From the NCBI GenBank assembly GCA_036245525.1, contig BTPG01000008.1, forward strand, positions 29,543,253 to 29,607,252: DNA of 64,000 nucleotides. The letters are read 5' to 3'. How positions within the stretch are numbered: the stretch's first letter is position 1; each line of letters begins with the position of its first letter. The notes beneath the pieces were generated by a model, which saw only the letters and a program-made list of their open reading frames with translations, did not search any database and was not told the origin of the DNA. The translations under genes were made by a program, and so were the position numbers. Below, in pieces: positions 24,101-36,100 of this stretch. Source of the DNA: Semisulcospira habei. Its lineage: Eukaryota; Mollusca; Gastropoda; Semisulcospiridae.

Positions 24101-27100
24101 ACTGAATCTGTTTTCGCCCGCTTCTGCCTCAGGGACCTGGCGGGCCAGCGAGAGAATCTCGCAATGGTGGGGGACATCGCCGCGGCGCAACACTCCCTCC
24201 CGGCGCCACTGGCGCCGTTGGTATGCACTTTGCTAAAATTGTCGGGAGTTTGCGACTGGGAGGACGGCTCTGTTCCCTCCTAGGGAGTTGTCATGCGGCA
24301 CCCTCCGCCTCATCGCAATTCTTCCACAAAGTCATGTCATCAGTAATGTTTTTGAGGAAACAAATTCATTTTTCTCTAAAAGGTATTTTTTCGAAAAATA
24401 CTTACCGATGACATGACTCGGATGGCCCTCCCACCTGCCCCGCTTGCCGCTTTCGAGCGAAGTATCTGACTGGTTGGTCTCGTGACAGGAACCGGTAAGG
24501 AAGGAGCGGGAGATAACTCTCGGCCCCTCTGGGGTTCCCTGAGTGCCTAGCGGGTTGTGTAGGCACACAACGGGTAAGTAGGCTAAAATTGAGCTAGTAG
24601 TAGACATTTCCACAAAGTCATGTCATCGGTAAGTATTTTTCGAAAAAATACCTTTGTTTTCTCAAAACACATTACCGATGGTATTACACTTAGGAAATGG
24701 CTCTTAGCTAGCCTAATTTTAGCCAAATTTGGTTGTGTCCGTATACGGTATCGTTGGCAGGAGTGGGGCGCCATAGAATAGGCCACCGCCAGAATAGCCT
24801 CCCCTTCTTCCCATCCGGTGCGAAATACCCGTCATACCTCAGTTTAGTTCTTAGCTGGCGCCGAGTTCGGTTGTGTTCGCTTCGAGCTCCGTTCTGAATT
24901 TGACCGGTCGTTACGACCTTGGATGGACTTGCTTCTGCACTCAGCGGCTACTAGTCTTCGCCTGTGTCTGTTCTTCACCGAGCCTGGCGGTTTCTGGTGA
25001 CGGGAACTTTGCAGTGGGGACTGAGTCTTGCCTAAGCGCGGCTTCGACTTTGCTGCCGGCCGGTCGGACTTGGCGGCGAGCTACCATTTTTGCGTCGGGG
25101 TCTTCGCTTCGCTGGAGAGACGTGGGTTGACTCCTTTCCCGACATGGCCAGGTAATATCTCGGTGCATGCCCTCGACCGGCGCTCTGGGTGGGAAAGAGC
25201 GCCGAGCGTCGGCACGTGCGGTGCACTCGGTTCGTTTTTCGAGTAGGATCGATACATTTCGCAGGCAGTCCTTTATTGCGTGTCCTTAGAGGCCACGCTC
25301 GCTCGTCCTTCATTATGCTATCTTGTTCCAGATACCAGGTTCGTACCTGCACGAGGTGTCGTGATTTCCAATGGCCCTCGGACGAACACGAGTTTGCCTA
25401 CCCTGCTTCGGTTGTGATTCAACCCATACCTGTGATGTCTGCGCCTCATGGCCGGAGGAAGCGTGGTCAGACCTGTGGCGCTTTTACTGCAGGGAACGTC
25501 CGAAGCCTATACAAGACCGGCCGACTGTGACGGCCAATGCTAAGGAGAGAACCAAGTCAGTGGCAGGGACTTCGCTGTCCCACAGAGACCATTCCAGGCC
25601 TAGCAGAAGTAACCTGACTGAGACGACTGGAGGTCCGAAGGTGGGACCCATGTCAGTAGCAGGGACTTCGCTGTCCCGCAGAGACCATTCCAGGCCTGGC
25701 AGTAGTAACCTGGCAGAGACGACCGAATGTAAGAAGGTGGGTTCCAAGTCCGTAACAGAGACTTTGTTGTCCCACGGAGAACGTACGAAGCCTGCCAGAG
25801 AGCGCCTGTCAGAGAAGTCTAGAGGTTACAAAGGGACTTCGTTGTCCCGCAGAGACCATAGGACACCTCCGAGAGATCGCTCCTTAGAGGCGACCACGGG
25901 CACCAATGGGGGACCCAAGTCAGGGCCTATGCCTGTGACGAACATGTTGCCGGAGCCTGGAAGTTCGTCAGCGGGTGAGTTGGCTGACAATTCGTTAGTG
26001 CAAGAAGCGGCAACCAGTGATAATGCCGCAGGGGTGGCGGCACTTGGCGACCCCACGACGCTACCAGCCCTCGCTCAGTCGGAAGATCGCAGGCTCGACA
26101 AATATAAGCGCCTGCGGGAGGGACGGCTGTCGGGGACACTGGTCCATGAGGAGCAGCGGGACACGACCTCGAGTGCGGCCTTGGATGTCAACTGGCCGCA
26201 GGATAGAGCGGACAAGCGTCGGACAGAGAGATTTCCGCCTTGGCGAGTCTCAGGCCCCCGGGGGGCGGGCAAGCCGGCTTCGAACACGCGCCCTTCCTCC
26301 AGATCACAGGTTAGAGGGGATACTTCTGTTTCTCCTTGCCGAGCGCGGGGCCACAGCCCACGCATCAGATACAGTTTGGAAAGACGACGATCGACCTCAC
26401 ATAGGGATCCTGATCGCCGCTTTCGTTCGAGAGAGGTTAGCTCTTCGGACTCGAGTTGCTACCCCTTACCACGCGGAGACACTCAAAGGATAACGAGTCC
26501 GGGACGACGAACCAGTACAGTGGGCTCTTACCGTCATGTTAGCCCTCGTTCCTTTCGTCATCACGCCTCGCGGGACCCCCCTTCCAGGCGACGCTCAGCG
26601 ACGCGGACGAAACCGGATTTACGTCAGTCCCGGCGGACCTCGCACAGTTCCCGCTCTTCGCGTCACAGCCGCTCGCCGCGGGTTCACCGTGTTCCCAGGA
26701 GGTCGCCTTCTACACTCGTTGGAAGACAACCTCTTCCCAACATGGCTTCTTCGCCGCGGCACTCCACGACACCTCATGCGCCCGTGGATACCGTGAAGGC
26801 TTCAGACAAGCTTGGAATCACCGCTCGTGTTGTGGATTCCGTCAGCCTGACTCCTGGAGACTCGGTGTCCGCCTGGCTGGACGCCGCGCCGAGCCTTCGC
26901 TCGGCTTCTCCGGAGGAAGCGGATTTTCCCCCAGCGCCTCTCGGACACAGAACGGAGACCGTGCGTGCCTTAGACGAAGCTGCGCGGCTTATTGCGGCTA
27001 CCTTACCGGCGGAAGACTGCCCTCCTTCTCCACCGGTTAAGAAGAGAGCCTCGGCTTTTGTGGACGCGGAGCTCCACGCCAAGCGTTTCAAGTCTCTACC

Positions 27101-30100
27101 GCAACCTCCTGGTTTTCGGGACATCCGGGATGCCCTGTCGGCTCATCTACTTCAGGGATCACTTGGAGATACGGGATTCTTCTCCGACCACAAGTGGCCG
27201 GCGGACCTGATGATAGCTTTCCAGCAGAGGTGGTACGCAGGACATTCTCAGGCCTTCGCTTGTCCCCTGCCGGCGGTGGATCCTTCAGCGACTTCCTGTG
27301 CGGGCCTTTCTCGACAAAAGGAAAGATCAGTATTCCCCCCTGGGCTGACTAAGACGGCGACACTCATCCGCAATGCGCTAGCTTCGGCAGGGTTTTTGGA
27401 CTTGGCGACTCAGGCAATAGTTCGACGGGTGGAGGAGGCTTGGAGCCCGACCATCGCCCCTCTCTTGACCGACATCTTAGCTTTGACCGTGTCTTGCAAC
27501 CGGGCAGCCTACCACACCTCGGTCAACGCGATGACGGCGGCGGCAAATTGCGACCTCGTGCGTCGAGATGCTGTTTTACAAGCCTGCTCACTACCGTCGG
27601 AGATCAAGAACCAGCTGCGTCGGGTCCCGCTTGGCAACGAGCTCCTCTTCGGCCCTCATTGGCAGTCAGTTAAGGAATCGAGCAAGGATTTGTGGCCCAC
27701 CAGGTTCGCCCCGCCCCGCTTTCCTCCAGCCCGCAGGCCCGCGGGTCGAGGCTTGCGGTCCGCCAGACCCATCGTTCGCCCCTTTACCAGTCGTGGACGT
27801 CTTCCCCCCCGCCAACCGGCCTTTGGTCGTCCCCGCCGACCTAACCCCGGCCCCACAGACGCCCCCGTCCCCGCCCCTGCTTGGCCTAGACCTGCCCGAC
27901 GTCCTTTCGGGCGGGGTAGGGCCCGCTGACTACACTCCGGCCACGTCTCCCCCGACCGCTTCCGGGTCTCCCGTCGGCGGGAGGCTAGCTCTTCACAGCG
28001 ACGCTTGGACCTCGCTGTTTCCCGACGCCCCGTGGATTCTGTCGACAGTTTGCCAAGGACTACAGCTGTCGTTCCGCTCACCCCCACCACTGCGCCGGTC
28101 TCCACTTTGGACGTCGATGCCTGTCGATTCGCTCAGAGCCGAGGCACTACGCAACGAGGTGGCCGCACTACTCCAGAAGAACGCCACAGAGGTAGTCAGA
28201 CGCCACGACTCTCCGGCCTTCTACAGTCGTCTGTTTGTTGTTCCCAAGCCGGGGGGCAAGTGGCGTCCGGTCATCGACCTCTCTGCCCTGAACAAGTTCC
28301 TCATCGCCCCGCCGTTCCAGATGGAAACCGCCCGAGCCCTGCGTTCCGCGGTGCAGCCGTTCGATTTCGCCATCAGCCTCGACCTCTCAGACGCCTATCT
28401 ACATGTTCCCATGCACCCGGCGTCCAGACGCTTCCTTCGGTTCGCCTTTGCCGGAATCATCTACCAATTCCGCGCTCTACCCTTCGGTCTCAACCTCAGC
28501 CCGTGGGTGTTCACCAGGATCATGGACGCTGTCGTCGCCAGGGCCAGAAGGACGAGCTCAAGCCCTACGTCCAACTACCTCAACGATCTCCTTCTACGAA
28601 ACCAGGTGGACTCCGCCCTGGAGAGGGACCGAGACGCACTCCTAGACCTCCTCGACTTCCTCGGGTTTATCGTCAACAAGGGCAAGTCCGACCTCTCGCC
28701 GTCCCGCTGTTTTGTTCACCTGGGAATGGAGTTCCACACCGATCTCAACTTAGTTCGACTCCCGGAGGCACGTATACAGAAGATCAGCGATCTGGCGCGA
28801 CAGGTGGCACAGCAGGACAAGGTCTCTGCACGGGTGTGGCTACAGTTGTTGGGCTTGATGAGCGCTGCCTCTGACCTGATTCCCCTGGGACGCCTCTATT
28901 CCCGACCGCTCCAGTTGCACCTGCTACTTCATTGGCGACCCTCGAAGGACGACATCGACGCTCTGGTTCCGGTTCCCCCGATGTTACATCCACACCTGAT
29001 GCGCTGGGCGGACCACAACTGGCTGGCTTTGGGAGTCTCTCTTTACACACCGCCTCCCAGCTTGTCACTTTGTGTCGACGCAAGTCTCACCGGTTGAGGA
29101 GCCCATCTTCTACCGTCGTTCACGACAGCCTCGGGGGTGTGGCCCACGGATCTTCTGACCCGACACATCAACTGGTTGGAGTTGCAGGCGGTGTGGCAGG
29201 CGTTAATGACGTGGGACTCTCAGCTCCAGGGTCAGGAACTACTCGTGCTGTCCGACAACTCAACAGTCGTCGCCTACCTACAGAAGCAGGGCGGTACGCG
29301 CTCCCCATCTGTGCATCCTCCTTTACCAGCTGCTTCGTTGGTGCGAAGATCGGGGCATCACTCTGCGAGCCAGACACATTCCGGGTCATCTCAACGTGCT
29401 CGCCGACTCCTTATCACGCCGCGGACAGCTCCTACACACAGAATGGACACTGCGGCCGGACATCTTCCAGATGATCGCGGTCAGATGGGAAACTCCCATG
29501 ATCGACCTTTTCGCCACTCGTTGGAACCACCAGTTGCCGCTGTTCGTCTCGCCGGTTCCAGATCCACTAGCTTGGGCAGTCGACGCGCTGTCCATTCCCT
29601 GGGACGGGCTCGTCGCCTACGCTTATCCACCGACGGTGCTGGTCCCCAAAGTCCTCCTCAAGCTTCGCGGCTGCAACGCGATCCTGTTCCTGGTGGCGCC
29701 CTTCTGCTGGAACAAGTCGTGGACGACGGACCTGCTGAACCTAGCCACCAGCCCACCACTTCAGCTCCCTACGCCTCGCACGATGCTCAAGCAACCACGA
29801 CAGCCGCTGTTTCATTCTTGCCCAGAGCGTCTCCTCCTACACGCTTGGAGGTTGTGCGGCAAGCCCTCACCAGAAGAGGCTTCTCAGGTGACACAGTGGA
29901 AGCTATCGCTGCTGCGCGCAGACCCTCTACCAGACGAGTTTACGAGGGGAAGTGGAAAGTGCTGTGCGACTGGTCTGGTGACAACAACCTTTCCCCCACT
30001 GATTTGACGATGCCCCAGTTGGCGGAGTTCTTCCTCTGGCTGTTCAACTTCCAGAGTTTGGCTCCTATTACCATCCGGGGATACCTGGCAATGATTGCTG

Positions 30101-33100
30101 ACACCTACCGTCATCTGGGCCGAACCGATCCTGGTGCCTGCAAAGACCTCGCTGATCTCATGGCGCACTTCGGTCTACAACGCCCGGCGCTACGGTCGCT
30201 GTTGCCTAGATGGGACCTGCCTTGGGTGCTGACTTGGCTCAACACTGCCCGTTTTGAACCCCTGCAGTTGGCATGCTTACCGGACGTAACTCGAAAGACG
30301 TGCTTCCTGTTGGCCCTAGCTACCGCTTCCAGGGTCAGTGAGCTTCACGCGCTGTCCACACGATCAGATTGCCTGCAGTTCTGGGCTGACGGCTCCGTGC
30401 AACTGCTTCCTGAACCATCCTTCCTGGCTAAGACGCGGTCGCCTCTGACGACCCCACAGATGATGACCATTCGACCTTTACGTGTGACAGATTCCAACCG
30501 GGAGACCAGACAACAGGACCCGGTGAGAGCTTTACGTGTGTACCTGCGACGGACCAGACCGCTGCGCAGAAGACGTACCCGCCTTTTTCTCCCTTTGTCC
30601 CCAGGTAGACAGGACATATCAGCCCAGACCATCTCCTCATGGGTTCGATGGGTGATCCGCTCGGCCTATCAAGACCTCGCACCAGAAGTGGCCCAACGTA
30701 TGCACATTAGGGCGCACGAGGTCAGAGCCATGGCTACAAGTCTCGCCTTCGACCGCAACTGTGCAGTGAAAGACATTGTGGCGGCCGTGGGATGGCGAGC
30801 GGAGTCCACGTTTGTCCGATTCTACCTGAGGGACCTCTCCACCCAGCAGCAGAACCTCACGCAGCAGCGCAACACTCCCTCCCGGCGCCGTAGGCGCCGT
30901 AAGTATCTTAGCTAAAATTATCGGGAGTTTGCTGTGCGAGGGCGGGTCTGTGAACTGTGTCGTTGGCAGTAGGGGCAATAGGGCGGCACCCACCTCCTCT
31001 TTGGGATTCTTCCTAAGTGTAATACCATCGGTAATGTGTTTTGAGAAAACAAATGAATTTTTCAATTAAAATATATTTTTTTGAAAAATACTTACCGATG
31101 GTATTACTCGAAGGTCCCTCCCACCGGCCCCGCTTGCCGCGGTTGGCTAAGAAACTAAACTGAGGTATGATGGGTATTTCGCACCGGATGGGAAGAAGGG
31201 GAGGCTATTCTGGCGGTGGCCTATTCTATGGCGCCCCACTCCTGCCAACGATACCGTATACGGACACAACCAAATTTGGCTAAAATTAGGCTAGCTAAGA
31301 GCCATTTCCTAAGTGTAATACCATCGGTAAGTATTTTTCAAAAAAATATATTTTAATTGAAAAATTCATTTTAGAGAAAAATGAATTTTTTATAAAATTG
31401 TAGGTATTCCCAAATTTGTGCCTATTTTTCAACCAAAGTTGGTACAAAGATAGCTGATGATAAGACCTTCTTATGCATACTAATCTAGTCGACTCATCAC
31501 AAAGGTCAAGGGTCATGGGTGTTTGACAGATGCGTGAAAAAATGCTTACATTTTCAGAAAACATGGATTTTGCTGCTGCAGAAGCCAGCCCTTGTCACAA
31601 AGGTCACACATATATGTAAATCGGTCATACACGTGAGCCATAATGGCTTTGCCTTTCTTGTGTACAATTTGCTCTGTGTCATACGAAGGCTACACTACAG
31701 ATCTAGGAGACAGATCAACTGTTTTAGTTCAAGGGTTGTGCCAGAATAGCTTGGCGCCTGAGAGACCAAGCTATTCTGGCACCACCCTTGAACTATCAGT
31801 CAAAGTTATTTCAAGCTATGGGTGTGTCAGGATGCAACTTCAGTCGCCACAAGATTACTCCCGCCAGAACACTATTAGCAGCGAGATCCACCCCGTTGGG
31901 GCTCGCTTGCAGTTTGTTTGCTTGGCTTAACCCTTTTGGCCCCAAGGTCCCATTTCTCCAATTTTGGAGGTGTTGCCCAACGACTATGTACCAGTTGCAG
32001 GAGATGGCTTGACCATGATAATTCACGTGTAGTGCCAGATTAGCTTGGTGCCTTCAGGCGCCAAGCTAATCTGGCACTACCGTTGAATTATCATGGTCAA
32101 GCCATCTCCTGCTGTATTGATACGGGTCTAAAAGGCTTATTAGAGTTGTTAACTGGTCAGAGTATTTGATTTTGCTCATGATATTTACCTTGTTACTTTC
32201 AAAGTAGTGAAATTTAACAATAAATTAGCACTCTTTTCATGCATTTCTTCCTTCTTGTTTCTCAGATACTACAGAGACTATGCAGAACAGAAGCGCCAGC
32301 GTTTGGAATTGGAAGATGAAAAGACAAGGTATGATAATATCACAGGAATCTACCAGAAGATGTACGTTGGTAATGCATTTGAGTTACAGCTATAAATCTT
32401 CTACCTTTGAACCTGGGTGGGCAGAACAAAGTTCGGCACTTGCCCAGGAAGCAAAAGTCTTTGGGCCCACGACGATTGCAGTGGGCCCGTGCACGGCTGC
32501 GCGCAGTCCCACTGCGGCCGTCATGGGCCCAAAGACGTTTTGTTACTGGGGTGGTAACAGCTTTGTGCTTATTTGTTTCCTCAAAAACATTACCGATTCC
32601 ATTACTACAATGGAACAACCTGTAGCTTACATAATTTTAGCCCAATACTTACGATGTGTACCTATAGGGCCAGGGGAGGCCACCTAGGGGTGTCGTGACC
32701 TAGTACCCGAGGTAGCCTTCCTTCCCACCCTATACGGGTAACTGCCAGACCAGCCAAACCAGTTTTCTCCTTTAGCTTGCAGCGTGTAGACGTGCTTTAG
32801 CCCTCTGCAGTGTACCTACGGCTGTGTATGGTTCAGACCAAAAAGGTGACTGCCAAGCGTGTAATATGCAAAGTAAATGTAATACACCGGGCCTGTCCCT
32901 GAGATGTATAAACGCTACATCGATGACGGTTTAGGAGCTACACACATGACCCAAGCTGCACTTTTAGACTTCATTCACTTCGTGCAGGACTTCCACCCAT
33001 CCATCAAGTTCACTTACACTATATCAGCTACTTCAGTTGACTTTCTGGACATGAACATCAGGATTGACTGCGGAATGTTGAAAACTTCAATACATTATAA

Positions 33101-36100
33101 ACCTACCGACATTTCTACCTCGACTACCAATCTTCTCACAACCCCAAAACTAAAAACAGCATCCCATATTCCCAGTTTCTTCGGCTAAAAAGAATATGTT
33201 CCGAAGAATCAGATTTTGATGTTCAATCCAAAGAAATGGCTGGATTTTTCATCGACAGCCATTACCCACATACTGTTGTTCAAGGATCTCTCCAAACGGT
33301 ACAAAAACTTAGTCGCGCGAGTACACTGCAGACTAAACCTACCGCTGATAGTGACAGGCCTATCGTAACCATGATCTACCATCCCCACACCAATCCGGTT
33401 CGTAAAATCCTTCTTTCTAACTGGGGTCTTTTGTCATCCAGTCAAGAATCTGCTGCTATCTTTTCTGAACCTCCGTTGGAAGCTTTCAAGAGGGATATTA
33501 ATTTGCGGGACATGCTTGTTCGCTCTACTCTCAAGCCTCGTCATACCACCAGAACCTCTGGCTCCACTCCGTGCAATGTTCCTAATTGCAAGACGTGTCC
33601 TTTTATTTGCCCTTCCACCGTGGTGAATGGTCCACATTACAAATTCAACATAGACAGATACTTCACGTGTCAAACCACCAACGTGATTTATGTCATCTCC
33701 TGTGTGAAATGCGGCCAACTCTATGTTGGAGAGACGGAAAGAACCATCAACGACCGTTTCAAAGAACATCTTCAGTCTGTCAAGTACCAATACAACAGAC
33801 CGGTCGGACGACATTTCAATCAGGCCGACCACTCCGTCTCGGACATTCGGGTTAAAGGCCTCTGGCTTATGCAAGCCAGTAATGTCTGGGCCAGGAAAGA
33901 CCGTGAAAAATTTCTGATTAATAAACTGGGCACTGTGGCGCCACTCGGGATGAATATGAAAGATTAACATTTTTTACCTTGCTTGTGTCTGCTAACTGTA
34001 CCTTTACCTCACTGTATCGCTTCTGTTTTACTACTCACTAACCAGATAGGTGAGGTTGGTGCTGGTTGATATGTACATTTCCCTTGGGGACTTTCTCAGC
34101 GCTGGCCGTACGTTTAGTTGGATCCCTTGCCCTTCTCTGTCGGGCGCTCGGTCTCTGGCTCACGAGAGCAGGGGCAGGGCGATCGTGTGCATCCCTTGGG
34201 GATGTATGTGGTCGTCTTGTTGCGTGCCTGTGTGTTTATTTCCTCAAAAACATTACCGATGACATGACTACATGGGAATATCTACTTCTAGGCTCAATTT
34301 TAGCCTACTTGCCCGTTGTGTGCCCACACAACCCGAGGGGCCCTCGGGGAACCCCCCAGAGGGGCCGAGAGTTATCTCCCCATACCTGCCTTACCAGATC
34401 CGGTCACGAGACCATCCAGTCTTTCTACTTCGCTCGTGGAGAGAAGACGTGTCTGGCCCGCGCTCTCGCTGCCTCGACCGGTCTTCTGCCTACCGACGCT
34501 GGTTGCCGACTTAGTGTGCTCTGCGCCCGCTTCTACCCTGCCTTCTATCTGGCCTTCTCTTCCTGCTTCGTTGGGCCACTTGCGGGGATTCTTCTGCTTC
34601 TGTGGACGGCGGTTTGACTGCCCTTCCCCCCCTTCCCTTCGTTGCAGAGGTAAGGTAGCGGTAGTTCCCTCGGCCGGCCCTCGGGCTGAGAGCCGGCTGC
34701 CTGTGGGTGCTTCCCTGCTTTTGCTTTGGGGTTCGTTTCAGTGCGTAGTGCCTGATTAGCTCACGGTCGGCTGTTGCCGTGTCGCGCCCGTTTTGCACGT
34801 GGGCCTTGGGCTCCGCGTGTGTTAGCCCGTTTAAATCCCCGTTAGCCCTCCGAGAGTGCCCCATTCCGCTTTCACCGGGAGCCCGCCTACGCTTCGATAA
34901 TGTCGTTGTGCTCCCGGTGCGATGACTTAGCGGGCCGACGGACACTCACTCGGTCTCCCTACCGCGTTCGGTGGTTCCTCGGACCGCAGGTGTAATAATA
35001 ATAATGATGATAATAATAATCAGCACATTAAATAGGCGCTTTATCTCAATTGAAAATCGGCTCAAAGCGCTGCCCCGAACGGGGCCCAACAAGCGCGCTC
35101 ACGCGAGTTACGCGCATTCACTCACACACGGAACGTAAACACAAAACTTTCACGTGGTGCTAAGGGCAAGCTCAAGCGAGCTGTCATTTTGGAGATTCAA
35201 AATCGTTTGTATTTGAAATTGGTTGGGTGGACTGACTCTGATACCAGAGTGTAAGCGGTGTGCGGCCTGGCCTGAGGTTATGTGGGCGGACCTTGGTCCT
35301 TTTACCGCCGAGAGCGTGCCCGCCCGGCTTACGAGCGTTCAGCGCCCTTTGACACGTTGGCCGCCCTGGCTGTTTCCTCGGCCACTCCCGCACGGAACGG
35401 TCCCCGCTTCGGGGTTCGCGGTTTGTTCTGACCACAGGACCGCCACTGCTGCCACGCCCGCTGACCCTTCCGGAGGGTCTGTTTGCCGGCTTAGCGCACG
35501 TCTCACTGAGAGTGACCAGCAGCAGTCGGCCTTGAGCCGTCCGTCGTTGACGAGCCGTCCTCACCACTCTCCCCGCACCAAGCCCGCTGATCCTTCCGGA
35601 GGATCGCCTTGCCGGCATAGTGGCCTACTTCCGGAGTAGGGCCCGGAGAGACGTCAGCACCGTCCGTCGCGACGCAGCTGCGACCCTGTCCTCACCGTTC
35701 CTCCTCCAGACGCCCGCGTTCTCGCTCGCCTCGCGAGCACCGTCAGCGGGATTCTCGACGCCCCTGCAGGACGATGCGCGACCTCGCACGCGGCAGCTTC
35801 CCCGGAGCTGAAGAGGAAGGTCGCCGCCTTCGTTGACACGGAGAGGCAGGTCAAGAAGTTTAGGTCGCTTCCCCAACCGCCCGGCTTAAGGGTCTTCGAG
35901 ACGTCTTTTCGTCGCACCTACAGCTGGCCACGTCCCAGGAGCCGGTCTTCTTCTCCGACCGTCGCTGGCCCGCGGATTTAGACATCTTGTTTCGGCCGGA
36001 CTGGTATGCTGGACTCTCCCAGGCCTTCTCCATCCCTCTGCCTACGCTGGACCCTTCCGCGGTGTCCCTAGCCGGCGGTCTGACTCTGCTGCGGCGGTCC

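Larger units (their letters stand above)
25144..27929 (+). pseudogene. DIRS-D gag (leader exon, finger, repeats, RS-rich region, C-terminal domain)
   Basis: The leader exon 25144-25151 (ATGGCCAG) is joined to 25332. The join reads [20 protein letters not shown], after which one missing base near 25391 shifts the finger into the frame that runs open to 27929 ([18 protein letters not shown]). Order: double Cys/His finger; repeats with GTSLSxRDHSRP (25540-25880); an Arg/Ser-rich stretch (about 26290-26740, e.g. [14 protein letters not shown]); a conserved domain ([76 protein letters not shown]); and a basic tail. It overlaps the RT frame at its 3' end. Confidence 0.8.
24653..31368 (+). mobile_element. 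DIRS retrotransposon D (best preserved copy, nested in C)
   Basis: 6716 bp. Ends are TTTGTTTTCTC at 24653 and AAAAATTCA at 31368. Inverted repeats of about 205-225 bp are 24653-24858 and 31146-31368, and the ICR is at 31019-31107. It is inserted in C between ATACC and TTTTAGAG with no other change to C. It encodes gag, RT/RNase H/Dam-like and YR. Only a handful of point lesions are visible, so it is the youngest copy in the window. Confidence 0.96.
18574..31385 (+). mobile_element. DIRS retrotransposon C (right terminus split by D)
   Basis: The left end TTTGTTTCCTC is at 18574. Inverted repeats are 18574-18775 and 24449-24652, with the last 17 bp displaced to 31369-31385 by insertion of D. 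The ICR is at 24330-24418. It holds gag with a leader intron, RT, RNase H, Dam-like and recombinase remnants, all with many stops. C itself is 6096 bp and lies in the ~150-bp tandem array. Confidence 0.92.
31386..32265. other. Beclin-1 intron: array relic and hairpin elements
   Basis: 31386-31530 continues the ~150-bp array that C interrupted (GGTACAAAGATAGCTGATG, AAAGGTCAAGGGTCATG). Two hairpin elements follow. 31930-32000 carries AAGGTCCCATTTCTCC and GGAGGTGTTGCC, shared with 58460-58495, so the hairpin there is part of a longer repeat. The region ends in the acceptor CTTGTTTCTCAG of the next exon. No gene is seen. Confidence 0.6.

Noticed and set aside
24653..31368. LTR (Ty3/gypsy-type) retrotransposon or retrovirus
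   Set aside because: There is no direct LTR, protease or DDE integrase. Inverted repeats, ICR and a tyrosine recombinase identify DIRS.
31998..32111. Host microRNA precursor
   Set aside because: The hairpin is almost perfectly paired, longer than usual and repeated six times in introns; it looks like a fold-back transposable element. Small-RNA data could reopen this.
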